Below are positions 9,182 to 20,929 of a stretch of DNA of 64,000 bases, one piece after another. Below the pieces are notes generated by a model. The model was given only the letters and a program-made list of their open reading frames with translations. It was not told the origin of the DNA and searched no databases. Origin of the DNA: Triglochin maritima (Eukaryota > Streptophyta > Magnoliopsida > Alismatales > Juncaginaceae); contig OY821784.1 of assembly GCA_963682175.1 (NCBI GenBank), positions 26,827,621-26,891,620 of the forward strand. The letters run 5' to 3'. Position 1 is the stretch's first letter; every line of letters starts with the position of its first letter. Position numbers and translations under genes: made by a program.

Positions 9182-10209
9182 AACAAAAGGTGTACTCAGA
9201 GGAGGAGACTATACGTAGAGAATAGATGAGGAGAGGACTCAGATGAGGAGCGAAGAATCCCTAGAGCTAGCGAGGGTAGTGGGATCAGGAAGAAGCCTAA
9301 CTAGCAAGCACGGCTCAAACAATGTAAGGCAATGGGTCCTTAGGCTAGACGACGCCTAACTTCGAGGTCACTAGCCTCGACACGTCTCACCTCCCTACAA
9401 CGAGGAGCACAATGCCCAGCAAGTGATACCAGATCCGGAGATCCAGTACCTCCTACTATCGACAGGGTAGGCAACGCCGATCAGGTCATGACGGTCTCAA
9501 CTAGATTACTCTCCTAGTGCGCCCGCAATCCTAGGGCCAATGTCTACTTGCTTTTAGTTAAGGCTTTATTAAGAGTGCTTTTTGGGGCCAAGGAAAGGGT
9601 GATGAAATCCCCCACCTTATCTTTTATGGGACAGCCCCTCCTTAGTAGCGATTTGATCCTAGATCTAGCAATCAATCGCTCCAATCAAACCCTCTCTCAC
9701 TCTTGTCCTGATGCAAATCCTACTAACTAATGCATGGGCATACGAGATGTGTGAATGAGTGTAGGAAATTCGTACCTTACGCCAGCACTCAACAACTGAA
9801 ATTAAAGCTAAAAGAAAAGACAACTATATGCTCAAGTCAATACATGATGCGTGACCTAAACAAATAAGAACGTCTAGTCTTTTGCTTTGGATTTTAGGGC
9901 CAAGTTGATTAATGGTGGAGTGATTAATGATCTAGGAGCAAACCAAAAGTCAAAGCATGCAAAATAGAGCTCCCAGATAACAAAATGGAAGAACACAACT
10001 ACCAGAAAAAATTTCAAGGCAAGATGACCTCACCAGGCCGCCAGTTGGCGGTTCCAAACCGCCAATTGGCGGTCAAGTTGAAGCTTCTCTCCTTCAAAAT
10101 TGTCCAGTAGCCTCCCCTTGATCTGCTGGTTCCCTGAAACTAAGAAAAACTGGAAACAAAAAATTAAAAACCCCTCGAATCGTCCAAACCAAGGTCTGGA
10201 CAAAGCACC
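9182..10209 (-). other. 5' leader of the outer minus-strand Athila-like element
   Basis: Reverse complement of a leader closely related to 1817-2809. The blocks around 9360-9660 match 2380-2700, and 9770-9790 matches the GCTGGCGTGAGGTACG block. The palindrome pair is at 10036-10053 and 10057-10074, again with starts 21 bp apart and 136 nt from the primer site. Confidence 0.75.
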
Positions 10210-10227
10210 TCCCCGGCAACGGCGCCA
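10210..10227 (-). other. Primer-binding site, tRNA-Asp, minus strand
   Basis: TCCCCGGCAACGGCGCCA on the plus strand is the 3' end of plant tRNA-Asp itself, so the minus strand carries the perfect primer site. It lies 6 nt from the LTR at 10234. Confidence 0.92.
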
Positions 10228-10233
10228 AAAACT

Positions 10234-11806
10234 TGATTGATCTCGTTTTATATTTAACCGCAAGTGCACGGCCGCGTTGAAGCTGTGGCAAATACGGGTC
10301 GTCCACTGGGAGGTGTGTCGACACTTGGTTTGTGCGAAGGCGAGAGGTAAAGAAAGGGAAGAAAGGTTGGTTACACTAAACTACACTAAGATGCAAATGG
10401 AAATGGAAAAGAAGCAAGAAAAACTAAACCCCAAATAGGGTAAAGAAATGATGTGAACATAAAGATGTGTGTGTGGTGTGTGTGTGTAATTAAGCTCCTC
10501 ACAACATGTAGTGCATGAAATCATAAAACTACATCCAACTTTGCCTCCACATGAATTAAGATTTTACTACATCATTAAAACATACAAGACAATAATTGGA
10601 ATGAAGCTAAATGAACTCAAGTATAAAGACTAGACCCTACTATGCCTCCACATGAATTAAGATAAGACTACATCATTAAAATATACAAGACATTAGCTAA
10701 GGTAAAGGCAACAATAGTTCATACACTACAACTTGTGTTTCCAATATTAATTCCTATCCATATCCTAACCTTATCATTCCCCATAAAATAGATCCACTAA
10801 TCAAAGCATAAGCTAAGCTTCATTCAAGAGCATTAGCATATCAAAGATAAGAGTGGAGACCCATTAGATGGTTATGGAAATCATTTAAAGCTCAAGGGAT
10901 TAAGATAACACACACTTAAAACACTACATGATTATGTCACATATTTCTCCACCCCCCCAAATGGGGATGGAACTACTAACTACTCATTACACTAACTATA
11001 TTAACAAAAGCAAGCATAATACTGAAATGAAATTTATACTAATCAAGCAAGAAATATTAAAGAAGCATAAAACAAAACAAATAAGCAAACATGCATATGG
11101 AAGGAAATTAAACTAAGAGAGAAACAACACAATTAAAAGAAAACTTCTATTATTAACTCACTCAATTACAAGTAGCTCTTGCTCCACCAGAGTTTTGCTT
11201 CAAGGCTTCACTCTTAGTAGGGAAGGTGGCCACCAAAGAGAGAGATGGTTACAATGGGAGGTGAAGAGTTCTATTTATAAGCATGGAAAAAGCTAATCCG
11301 GGACAATCCCCCGATGTGGGACTAAACCAATACCAAAAATAGCCTAAACACATGATAATACAAGTCCAGGAGAAAACTTGGCGGATCTGGGGCCATATGG
11401 ACCGCCAATTAGCGGTCCAAGACCGCCAATTGGCGGTCTATAAACTTCAGATCTGCTTGGTTTTTGTTTTGGGCTTTGCTTGGAGTGTTTCTTGGTCTTG
11501 GATGCATCTAACTTGTTTAGTGGAGCTCCGACCCGAATCGAATTGCCAAAATACTCCCCATGATGGTGTGGAGTTTCCTGTTTTGCTCTTAGGTCCTTCT
11601 GTCTTACGATCAGATCCTTCTGTCTTGCATCTTGGTCCCCAGGCCTCACAATTAAGTCCTTTTTCCTGCTTTTGGGTCCTTTCATGGCTCTTCTCTTCAA
11701 ACCTCTTTATTTCTGAAAACTAAACATAAAACTCGTCACGTAGCATTGTTTAGGTGTAAGATAATGGATATAAGATACAAATATAAGCATGAAATGATGT
11801 CAATCA
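10234..11806 (-). repeat. 5' LTR of the outer Athila-like element (family A variant)
   Basis: On the minus strand it starts TGATTGACATC at 11806 and ends ATCAATCA at 10234, beside the primer site. At 1573 bp it is somewhat longer than the young LTR. It has the palindrome pair at 11400-11417 and 11421-11438 and a TATA box at 11272-11279 (minus strand), 121 bp away. The partner LTR should lie left of the window. Confidence 0.88.
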
Positions 11807-13654
11807 GCCCCAAACATAACAAAATTAGAACATCCCAACAATAACCAAACACAAATCAGCAAGCAGACAACCCCGATGGCAATTCAAGGTAAACAACACA
11901 TTGAGTTATCTACGGGTCATGATAAAGATGTCATAAGGCCTGATATCCTAAGGGTCAACTAAAATCACCACACAACACCTCATATCAGTCATATATTGGT
12001 ACTAAACGAATAACAAAAAGCATGTATAACAACAGAATACATGATGATCAACCACTACAGGTAATCGATAGCATAAACCATAAATTTGAGAAGACGCATG
12101 CATTAGAACTTGTGATCCCGAACATGGTCAGAGAATAGGTGGATGGGAATTAATTCATACATGTATCACTAGTCCTATATATATAAAACATGCCTCTGAA
12201 ATCAGGAGTCCACGTTCCTTCATAGTCGAAACAGATATATTGACATGCATGTTGGTTGATTTGCACCATACTAGATGTCATAGTATGAATAGCATAGATC
12301 ATAGATGAGTCCTGGTTTAGTCTCGTGTGAGAGCATAACGAGATATGTCAGATAAATCATACAAAAATCTGATTGTACACCTGAGGTAGACATGGTTCGA
12401 ACAAAAATCAGATTCGATTAACTCAACGCATGTTCAAGTCGAGACGAGCAACTATACTTGTTACATTACAATCTTGATGAAAGTATTCGATTTATTCACT
12501 GATGGAATGTCATGAATATATCGTAAGGGATCAACAAATCAGAGTGTGTATGGGTGTTAATGATGTCTGGACTAAAATCAGAGCGATTCATGCAATATTA
12601 TTTATACTTACTAGTTAGATCATGCATGGACGTAAGAGCAGAATTCAGTAACGAGTCCTACATATGCTGTCTGACCCTACTCATGAAATAACACATAAAT
12701 ATGTGACCCTAATATCTGAAAATATCTCATGCAAACACATCTGGACATGATCACAATATCACACACAAGTATAATATTCGAAGCTCACAAAACAACATCA
12801 CAAGATGAATAGCAAGAAGCACAACATGCACGCAAAACCCCTCCCCTCTAGATCTCCACGGCCCCGCCTCACCACCTCTGGTTTTTCCAACAAACCTCCA
12901 AGGAATCATGAGTCACAAGTCGTGGTAGAGAGAGAGGTGCTCAGCCAACCTCTGAAAATTTGGAGAGTGCACCACAGTCCACCCTACCGGGTAGATCTCC
13001 ATTTGTGCAACTCCAAACCTCAGACCGACCACTCTATTTGTGCTGGACTAATCTCCATCCAACACTCCATGCTTCCTATTACACTAAGGGTCCAAGAGCA
13101 TACCTGATTGGCAAGAAAGATTGCCCAAGCTTTTCCGGAGATTCTGCCCACAATCTCTTCTTCTAGCCGCACCAGGCTGCACTTGACGTAGCTCCCAACT
13201 CTACGGAGATCAGCCCACCAATGAGATGGAGAAGAGGAATGAGTGGTCTGAAGTGGTGCGTGAGAAGATGGAAAGGGAGGAAGAGGATGGCTGGGAGGGC
13301 CTTATATTTGTGCACACAACCCTCCAACTTCCTAGCTATCAAGCCACTTCAAGACTTGCGAAGAATGGTGCCAGCTTGGACACCCAAAAGTCTCCCTTGA
13401 AAATTTCGTGTAACTCCCAAGCTCTCTTACCATTCCACGCCACTCCTAACCAAGCTCATCCCAAGGCCGGCTCTACACTCACCAGGGCACAAAATGAGGT
13501 GATCGAGTCAACCCACCGCGCACTAGCTCGATGTGTCGCACCCGATCGACCAATGAGAAATCCGATCAAATATACTTAAACAAACATACCATAACACAAA
13601 TTGACATTCTAAGAACTAAATTATGCATAACCGAGGAGAGTGGACTTATTAATA
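11807..13654. other. Unclassified DNA left of the family B cluster
   Basis: No convincing coding frame. The left two thirds is AT-rich without obvious repeats. From about 12800 it becomes pyrimidine-rich, with short frames that do not resemble known proteins. The texture of 12800-13560 recalls the U3/R of a minus-strand Ty3/gypsy LTR such as 45660-47698, but I could not find LTR ends or a duplication. Host intergenic DNA is equally possible. Confidence 0.4.
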
Positions 13655-14185
13655 TTATAGCAGGAGAGCGGTTCTTACAGAAATGCTCGAACCTCTCAAG
13701 TGTTTGTGGCAACAATTGCTCAATGGAAGAAGAGTTTCCCCCGTTATGGTATTAAAATAACGATTATCAATCCAAACTCTCCATCCAACAGACTGGTGCA
13801 TTGGAATGAAGTCAAGAACCTGGTTATGCTTGCCCAACACGACAGGCGAACAGAAAGTTGGTCTTTCACCCAAGATATTCTTTAAGGACCTCCCATTACC
13901 CTCATCGGGTCTAACAAAAATAAGGGTATTATGGAGTTGCTGATCGACCAAAGGTAGAGCCTTGAGTGGCACAACATTAAGATCATGTGGCTCAAAGGCC
14001 ATGGGACAAAAAGACAAGGTAGAATCTTGTGCCAACTTAAAATCAAGCCAGTCCATGTTACTCTAAATTTGGATTGAATCCTTCACCAAGTAGTCATGAA
14101 TTGAAACTCCAATTCCCTCAGACTGACTAGGAGTTTGACTCTGAAAGATTGTGCTTTGAATTTGTGGATGTGATGGTGGTTCGAT
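13655..14185 (-). pseudogene. Fragment of the C-terminal gag region of a family B element, inverted
   Basis: The minus strand encodes a piece alike to 29841-30400 and 36700-36870 on the plus strand: shared motifs are PHDLNVVPLK, FVRPDEG, ILGERPTF and WRVWIDN. The same region exists at the C-terminus of the intact gag-protease (IGWRVFFDEQ). Orientation flips near 14186, where plus-strand element 3' sequence begins, so an inversion breakpoint lies there. Confidence 0.7.
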
Positions 14186-14299
14186 ATCAAAATGAAAGTG
14201 AGTTAGGATTTATTGTTTTTCGTATGTGTTTCCCTTCTTTCATATTTTCTATTTCTTTGTTTTGTTTGGGACAAGCAAAAAGATAAGTGTGGGGGTATT
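14186..14299 (+). other. 3' end of a family B element with polypurine tract
   Basis: GAAAGTGAGTTAGGATTT followed by GACAAGCAAAAAGATAAGTG and GGGGGTATTT matches the sequence preceding the 3' LTRs at 7626 and 37631. This is the expected plus-strand primer region and fixes 14300 as an LTR start. Confidence 0.7.
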
Positions 14300-17200
14300 T
14301 GATAGTAGCATTTCATACATTGCATTCATGTTATGTATCATTTATTTTACCCTAATTTTGTGCTACTCGAATGTTTGTTTGAAGTATTTCAGGTTTTAGG
14401 CAAAAAAGAAGAGAAAGCAAGAGAAAATGACTTAAATGCAAGAAGAATGGACTGATTTGGAAGCCTTCATGACCATTTTGTAAGCTTAAAGACTGAATTG
14501 CAAGTCAAGAAGGACCAATGTGAATATCTGGAGGGACCTGTGTGTAAAGAAAAAATATTGTGTCACATACGGCTAGAATGTCATGAACTTGAGGAGTAAT
14601 TAACACCTAAGAATAAATCATTTCGAGACAATGGACCAGGGCTCCACCCCACATACTGCAAACGTAACATAACCCACTTAAATTCCAGATGGATCAGAGC
14701 TACCATATTTGCCAGTGGTAGATTTTAATACCCTATTAGTGGATGGTTCTAATCCGTTGGAGCCCCAATTTATCAAGCGGGTCGGGTTGTCAGGTCAGAG
14801 CACTCGGGAACTTTCAAATTTGAATTTCATCCGTCTGATTACACCCAGATTAATACACACCCTCTACTCTTCCATAAATACATTTGTAATCTCTCTTCTT
14901 CTCCTCTTCTTAATTCCTCTCCCATTAGAGCAGGTTTTAGTTTCTTGCTTAGTACTATAGTGGAGGAGAAGAGGAGCAAACTTTGTAATCTTCATTTCCT
15001 AATCAAGTTAAGTTTCATGCTCTCTATGTTGTTATCTTTCATTTGATGCATTTTTTGTCCACTTGCCTTGGTTAGCTTTAGTTTTCTTTACTTGCTTATG
15101 GGCTGTTTTGCTTTTGTTGTTTTCTTGGTTATGGAAATGAGTAAAGAGTAGTCCATCCTGTTTGGGGGGTGGAGGGTGATGTGAAGTGTTGATGTGTTGT
15201 ATTAGTGTGTGTGTTTAATCCTAATCTTGGAGCCTCGCATGAATTCCAAAGCCATTTGGTGGGTTCCTCACTCATGCCTTTGATGTGCTAATGGTCTTAA
15301 TTGATGCTTAGCACATGCTTTTGTTAGTTGGCCTACTTAATGGGGAATGATTAGGTGAGGATAAGATTAGAGTGGTAAAGATATAAGGATGGCATGTGGG
15401 AGCTTGTGCTCTTGTTGACCTCATCCTTATTAATGTCTTGTATGTTTTAATGATAGTGTTAAATCTTAATTGATGTGGAGACATAGTTGGGGTTTTGGTC
15501 ATTATGGATTCGGATTATGCATGTCATGAGCACTAAATTGTATGCACACACAAATACACATCTACACATTTGCATTCATTCTCCACCTCCTACATGATTC
15601 ATTTTTTATTAGTCCTAGATAAGGTACCCCCATTCCTCATTTTCTTCCCTCACTCAACCATGGTCTATAGGATTTCGTGTCCCTATGTATGTATATATTT
15701 TTAAAATTTTAATACATGCATACATGATCAATTTCATATTTTCAATAATTTTTATATACACTACTTTGTGTTTATTCTAATATCATGCAACCCTACATTT
15801 ATTAAAATAAACCACAAAGAGAGATCATACCTAAAAGGTTCTCTAAAACCTTTTTGAAGATCCGGAGTCATCTTGCCTGTAGAATCACCCACCGATGTGC
15901 CTCCGAGTGTTCACCAAACTCTAAACAAGATTAGAGAGAAATGAGCTAGCCAAACAATCTCTAATAAGACTTAGAATCTAGCTAATAACCCCTTTTTGAG
16001 CTCCTGAGATTTCTATCTCCTAAACTCAAAATTAATAAGAGATTTTCGTGGTGATTAGAGGAGAGATTAATGAGAGAAAGAATTTTTGCATTCCTATAAA
16101 CAAGTAGGAGGAGGGTCCTTTTATAGGCTCCCAAAACACTCTTATCATGACCTATTCTTTAGTCATGATCTCTTACTTATTCTCTTCTAAAATTAATCTC
16201 TAATTGTCACATAAGCACCCTCATAAATGTTTTAATTAAATCTGGAATTAATCCACCCATGATCTAATTAATCTCTTAATAATTCAAGCAGAAATCGCAA
16301 TGTTCGGTTGACCGAGAATTTTTCTCGGTTAACCGAACCATTCAGTTTTAACACGTGTTCGGTGCACCGTAAGCTAGACAGTCGACCGAATCAGCATGAG
16401 AAAATTTCTCTGGAATAATTCGGACGAACCACGTCTTCTCTTCGATCGAGCGTTGACTCGCCAAAATTTCTCCTGGAGCATAGTCATCGGATGACCATGT
16501 CACCTTTGGTCTACCGAAAATACTCTTTCTCGGTTGACTGTTCACGCTCAGTTAACCGAACTCGATTGTCCAGGCATTCCAGACAATTTCGGTCAACCAA
16601 TTGTGATTACCCGTTCCCTATTCGGTTAACCGATCCGAAGATACCCCGGTCGACCGAACCCTGAACGGTTCACCGTGTTTGACCCTGATTTTGCCTTTGT
16701 CAAATTTTGGATTTATTTCCAACAAAATTTGATCTTTTGGGGGTTTTAGCAAATTCACATCTTATGTAATATATTATCCTATGTAATATTAAATTATTAC
16801 ACCCCATAATATATACACCTAATATGAATTTATTATGATTCTAATTATGTCAATTCTCATGACATTTTGATTTTATTCATTCACCACGTGTGTCATATTT
16901 TCACATGAAACCCGACACATCATATGAACTTACAAACAAGCCTCTTGTTTCCCAGTTTTGTGTTGTGACCTATATGAGGATCTAAGCCAAATTGGCAGAG
17001 AAATTAAACACTTAATATCTCAAACTATAAGCGGTATCTAGCTACACATTATAGTTACCCAATTAGCATAGATGTCTTTGTTCCACCCGAACCAAAACAC
17101 GATCCATTTAGTGATGTAAGTGCACCACTTGTGTCCATCCCTTGCGTCATGATATTAAGAATATATGCAAAGTAGAAATGTGTCATCTTTGTATTATATT

Positions 17201-17943
17201 CATTTCTTGATCTTTCTAAGCTAATTATAACTATGTAACTTAACTCAAGTTACATTGTGCACATTACAATTTTGCTTTATCAAGGGGCCCACTAATATCA
17301 TCACTCAATTAAGAGGGGCAATGATAATCGTTTGACAAGATATCTTTTCCAGCACAAGTGATGTTCAACCAACTATTGTCTTTATCACTACACTCATTGA
17401 TAGCTTTTGACAATAATCAAATTAAGTACTTCTTGAGTGAAAAGATATAAGTCTCATATCTTAGGATCCATGACACAGTAAAACATTAATGACACGAAAT
17501 ACAATTCCATAATGTTTTACTTGTTAGGTCTATTCAATATATAAAAGTAAATTTTTCCTCTTTTATATACTCGTGTCGTCAATTTTTTGTAGAGCTACAA
17601 CAATCGATGACCAACACGACAATCTTATCTTGGTAATTAATGTTCCATGTTAATTACCATGATTGTGAATAAATTTTGATTAATCTAAACCCTTATCTTT
17701 TAGAGCTCTACGGTTAAAGACCAAGTGCCTCTTCCTTAACTCTTCCAAAAGATGAATACCATAATCAAGTAACAAAATGTTTGCACATCCCATTCATAAT
17801 AATTGACATATAAAAGTAAAACTTTTAGAACACATTCCTTTCATGGTAGTCGTAGACCCGCACTCAGTCCTCGAGGACACGACCCGTATTTTCCACGTCT
17901 TCACCAACACTGTGCACTTGCGGTATTGAACTGATAAAACCTC
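14300..17943 (+). repeat. Family B LTR, split by a solo family C LTR
   Basis: Starts TGATAGTAGCATTTC after a polypurine tract and ends near CGGTATTGAACTGATAAAAC. With the 15666-17843 insertion and its duplication removed it is about 1.46 kb. Palindromes of the ATTTGCCAGTGGTAGATT flavour lie at 14707-14724 and about 14728-14745, 128 bp before CATAAATA (14873-14880). It is joined, almost without spacer, to an inverted LTR of the same family. Confidence 0.8.
15666..17843 (-). repeat. Solo copia LTR, family C
   Basis: On the minus strand it starts TGAAAGGAATGTG at 17843 and ends GAAATCCTATA at 15666 (the final CA is mutated). It matches LTR C of the copia element at 56085-64000. It is flanked by TGGTC (15661-15665) and TGGTA (17844-17848), a target duplication with one change. 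No internal sequence accompanies it. About 16300-16670 holds an array of CGGTTGACCG/CGGTTAACCG palindromes. Confidence 0.82.
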
Positions 17944-17974
17944 AACTCACTCCCTGGTAACGATGCCAAAAATT
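17944..17974 (-). other. Remnant primer site between two head-to-head family B LTRs
   Basis: The minus strand reads TTTGGCATCGTTACCAGGGA, a decayed tRNA-Asp primer site next to the LTR at 17975. Only about 25 nt of leader survive before the sequence switches into the end of the plus-strand LTR, so this is a rearrangement junction. Confidence 0.65.
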
Positions 17975-19423
17975 TGTTTGAGATTTTATCAGTTCAATAC
18001 CACAAGTGCATGACTTCGGTGAAGACGCGACAAGTATGGGGCGTACCATGAGGAGTTGTTTGTGTCCATGTTCCCACCATACTCGAGTAGGGGGTGAGAA
18101 AGGAAGATTGAGGGTATCTAAACTACGTGACAAATGCGACGTAAATAAAAAAATAACTAATCAAAATGGAGTCATGTAGGAGGTGGAGAATGAATGTAAA
18201 AGTGTAGATGTGTAAGTTGTGTGTGTATGCAATTTAGTGCTCATGACATGCATAACATGGAATATGTAATGACCAAAACCCAACTATGTCTCCACATGAT
18301 TTAAGATTTAAGATTATCATTAAAACATACAAGACATTAATTAAGATGAGGCCAACAATAGCACATGTTCCCACATGCCATCTTTATCTCTTTTTTCACT
18401 CCAACCTTATCCTCACCTCATCATTCTCCCATAAGGTGGGCACACTAGGAAAATCATAAAGCATCAATTAAGACCATTAACACATCAAAGGAGTGAGGAA
18501 CCTAATAAAATGGTTATGGAATTTAGGTGAGGCTCCAAAATTAGGAATAGTTAAAACACACACCAATCTCACAACATTCACACGTCACATCATTTTCCAC
18601 CCCACATGGAGCTGAATTACTCACTAGTCAACATATTAACCAAAGAAACAACAACATAAAAACAACTCATAACAAGTAAATAAAACTAGATTGGGACAAG
18701 AAATAAACAAGAACTTTGATTAATGAAGAAAAAAATTACAAGGTTGCTTCTCCTCCACTACACTACTAAGCAAGAAATAAAATTAACCTAATGAGGAGAA
18801 GGAAGGAAGAAAGAGAAGGAAATGATTACAAGTGTATTTTATAGAAGAATAGAGGGTTTCGATGAATCTCGGTGTGTTCGGATGACTGTAAATCAAATAT
18901 GAATGTTGCGTATTGCTCTAACCCGACAACCCAACCCACCATAGAAATTTGGGGTCGAACCGACCAACCAGATCCACCATTATCAGATTTTAATCCGCCA
19001 GTGGTGGATCATTTGGGTCGGATCGACCTCTAATTTCACCAAGAGCTTAAATGTACCATTTTAAAACATAAGGTGCACTAGAAGCCATTGGCTTGAACCC
19101 ACTTGGTTTTAATTGTTGAATTACTCATCAGGTTCATGACATTATGGTCTTTTGTACCCAACATACTTTTCTTTACACATAGGTCCATCTGGGTTTTCAC
19201 TTGGGTCTGTCCTAATTTTCAATCCAGTCCTTGAACATTACAAACAGGTCCAGAAGGCTTCCAAATTAGATTTTGTTTTCTTTCATTTAGGTCCTTTTAT
19301 CTTCATTTTTCTTCTTTATTGCCGAAAACCTGAAACACTTCAAACAAACACCCGAATAGCACAAAATTGGGGTAAAATAAAGGATATATTGCATGTTAGC
19401 AATGTATGATATGCTACTAATCA
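17975..19423 (-). repeat. Family B LTR, minus strand
   Basis: On the minus strand it starts TGATTAGTAGCATATC at 19423 and ends AAATCTCAAACA at 17975 beside its primer site. Palindrome pair at 18972-18989 and 18993-19010 (ATCCGCCAGTGGTGGATC), with TATTTTATA at about 18834 (minus-strand TATA) 130 bp away. Inverted with respect to 14300-17943. Confidence 0.82.
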
Positions 19424-19432
19424 TTATTTGTT

Positions 19433-19784
19433 AGATCTACTTCAAGAAACAAGAAAGCTAGGGGCCAAACCCGTCAGCACTCCTGTGGAACAAAACCGAA
19501 AGGTTGGTCTACAGATGGTGCACTGCTAGAAGACATAGAACAGTTTCAAAGGCTAGTAAGGAAGCTCATATATCTCACTGTCACACGTCCTGATATCACA
19601 TATGTTGTAAGTGCCATTAATCAATTTATGCATGCCTCACACACACATCATTTAGACATTGTAGATCTCATCCTTAGATACCTAAAGAACTCCCCTGGTC
19701 AACGATTATAGATAAAACTTAACAAGTCTAACGATATAGTTGGTTATTCTGATGACGACTAGGTAGACAGTTTTGACATGCAAG
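19433..19784 (+). pseudogene. Copia pol fragment: end of reverse transcriptase and start of RNase H (left half)
   Basis: Plus-strand translation shows LRYLKNSPGQ and, before it, a KLIYLTVTRPDITYVVSAIN segment, the canonical copia RT-RNase H junction. The RNase H start (VGYSDDD then a stop, VDSFDM) follows. Several in-frame stops make it dead. The gene breaks off at 19784, where a family B LTR begins, and resumes at 40922 (RESTTRFCTFVGRNLVTW). The upstream gag, protease and integrase were not found. Confidence 0.8.
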
Positions 19785-20316
19785 TGATTAGTAAAATATC
19801 ATATGACTGATTCATGCTATATATCATTTATTTCACCCCATATTTGTGCTACTTGAGTATTTGCTTCCTACACTTTAGGGATTAGGTAATAAAGAAGAGA
19901 AAGGAAACGAAAATGACCTTCTAATCTTCTATAAATAAACTTGTAATTCCTCTTCTATTTTCCTTATTCCTTATTCCCCATTAGAGTGCATTTTATTTCT
20001 TGCTTAGAGTATGTTTTATTTCCTGCTTAGAGTATGTTTTATTTCTTTCTTATTAGCTTAATTGAGGAGAAGAAAAATATCATCTTCTAATCTTTCTTTC
20101 TTAATCAAGTTTTAGTTTCGTGTTCTTTATGTTCTTCTCTTTCATTTGATGCAATTTTATTCCATTGCTTTGGTTATATTTAGTTTCCTTTTACTTGTTG
20201 ATGTGTTGTTTTTCTTTTGTTCTTTTTCTTTGTTACGGATATGATTAGTAAGTAATCCATCCCCATTTGGGGTTGGAGGATGATGTGAAGTGTGGTGTTG
20301 TTAAATTAGTGTATTT
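19785..20316 (+). repeat. Truncated family B LTR
   Basis: Starts TGATTAGTAAAATATC, directly after the broken copia RNase H. It lacks the palindrome region (deleted between about 19910 and 19920) and everything after about 20316, where leader sequence begins. It is probably the 5' LTR of one of the elements inserted in the copia gene. Confidence 0.7.
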
Positions 20317-20929
20317 AAAATATCATAATAAGTTTTTCGCACCTTTAGTAGGGAGTCAGTTTCTTAGTCACGTTTAAAATTTTGGTAGGTTTTTGGTTTC
20401 GTTTTTCTTTGTTTCTATTTTCTCTTTGGAAGTGGATGTTGGGGATTAGGGTGCTCAGGGGATACAAATGACCAAGGGAGTGCTTATGACAAACCACAAC
20501 ATCAGAGGAGCAGTTTCATCTGTCGATAGTGGATTTCAATCTGCCAGTGGTAGACCAGGTGCGTGATATATCTTCAATTACTTAGTGGTAGTTTTCTTCT
20601 GTGCTTCCTGTAGACTTAATACATGCTACATGCTAATGTCTGAACCCATTAAATGTGCTTGAATCCCCTTGAAGACAACATGCCCTCTAAAACTCCAAGC
20701 AAAAATTAGGTTGATTGTCATCTAGGTCATGCATCATTTGTAGACCACGCACATATTCATCTTTTATTTTCTTTACATTTATTGTTGTCTATCGCTGGCG
20801 TGAGGTACGTGCATTCTTCTCTTCTACATGCATGGTTAAAGAATGCATTAGTTAGTAAGGTGCATCGGGACAAGTGGAAGGTGAGTCTTTGTTTGGTGAG
20901 CTAATCAGAACTCAGTTTGCTTGTCGGAT
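20317..20929 (+). other. Leader fragment of a family B element
   Basis: Contains the palindrome pair at 20518-20535 and 20539-20556 (ATCTGCCAGTGGTAGACC) and the conserved GGCGTGAGGTACGTGCA block near 20809. Its primer site is missing, removed by the deletion that also took the LTR end. No coding sequence. Confidence 0.65.

Noticed and set aside
12805..13579. Frames at 12805-13107 and 13226-13579 as small host genes
   Set aside because: No domain, no splice or promoter context, and composition like an LTR; kept as unclassified DNA.
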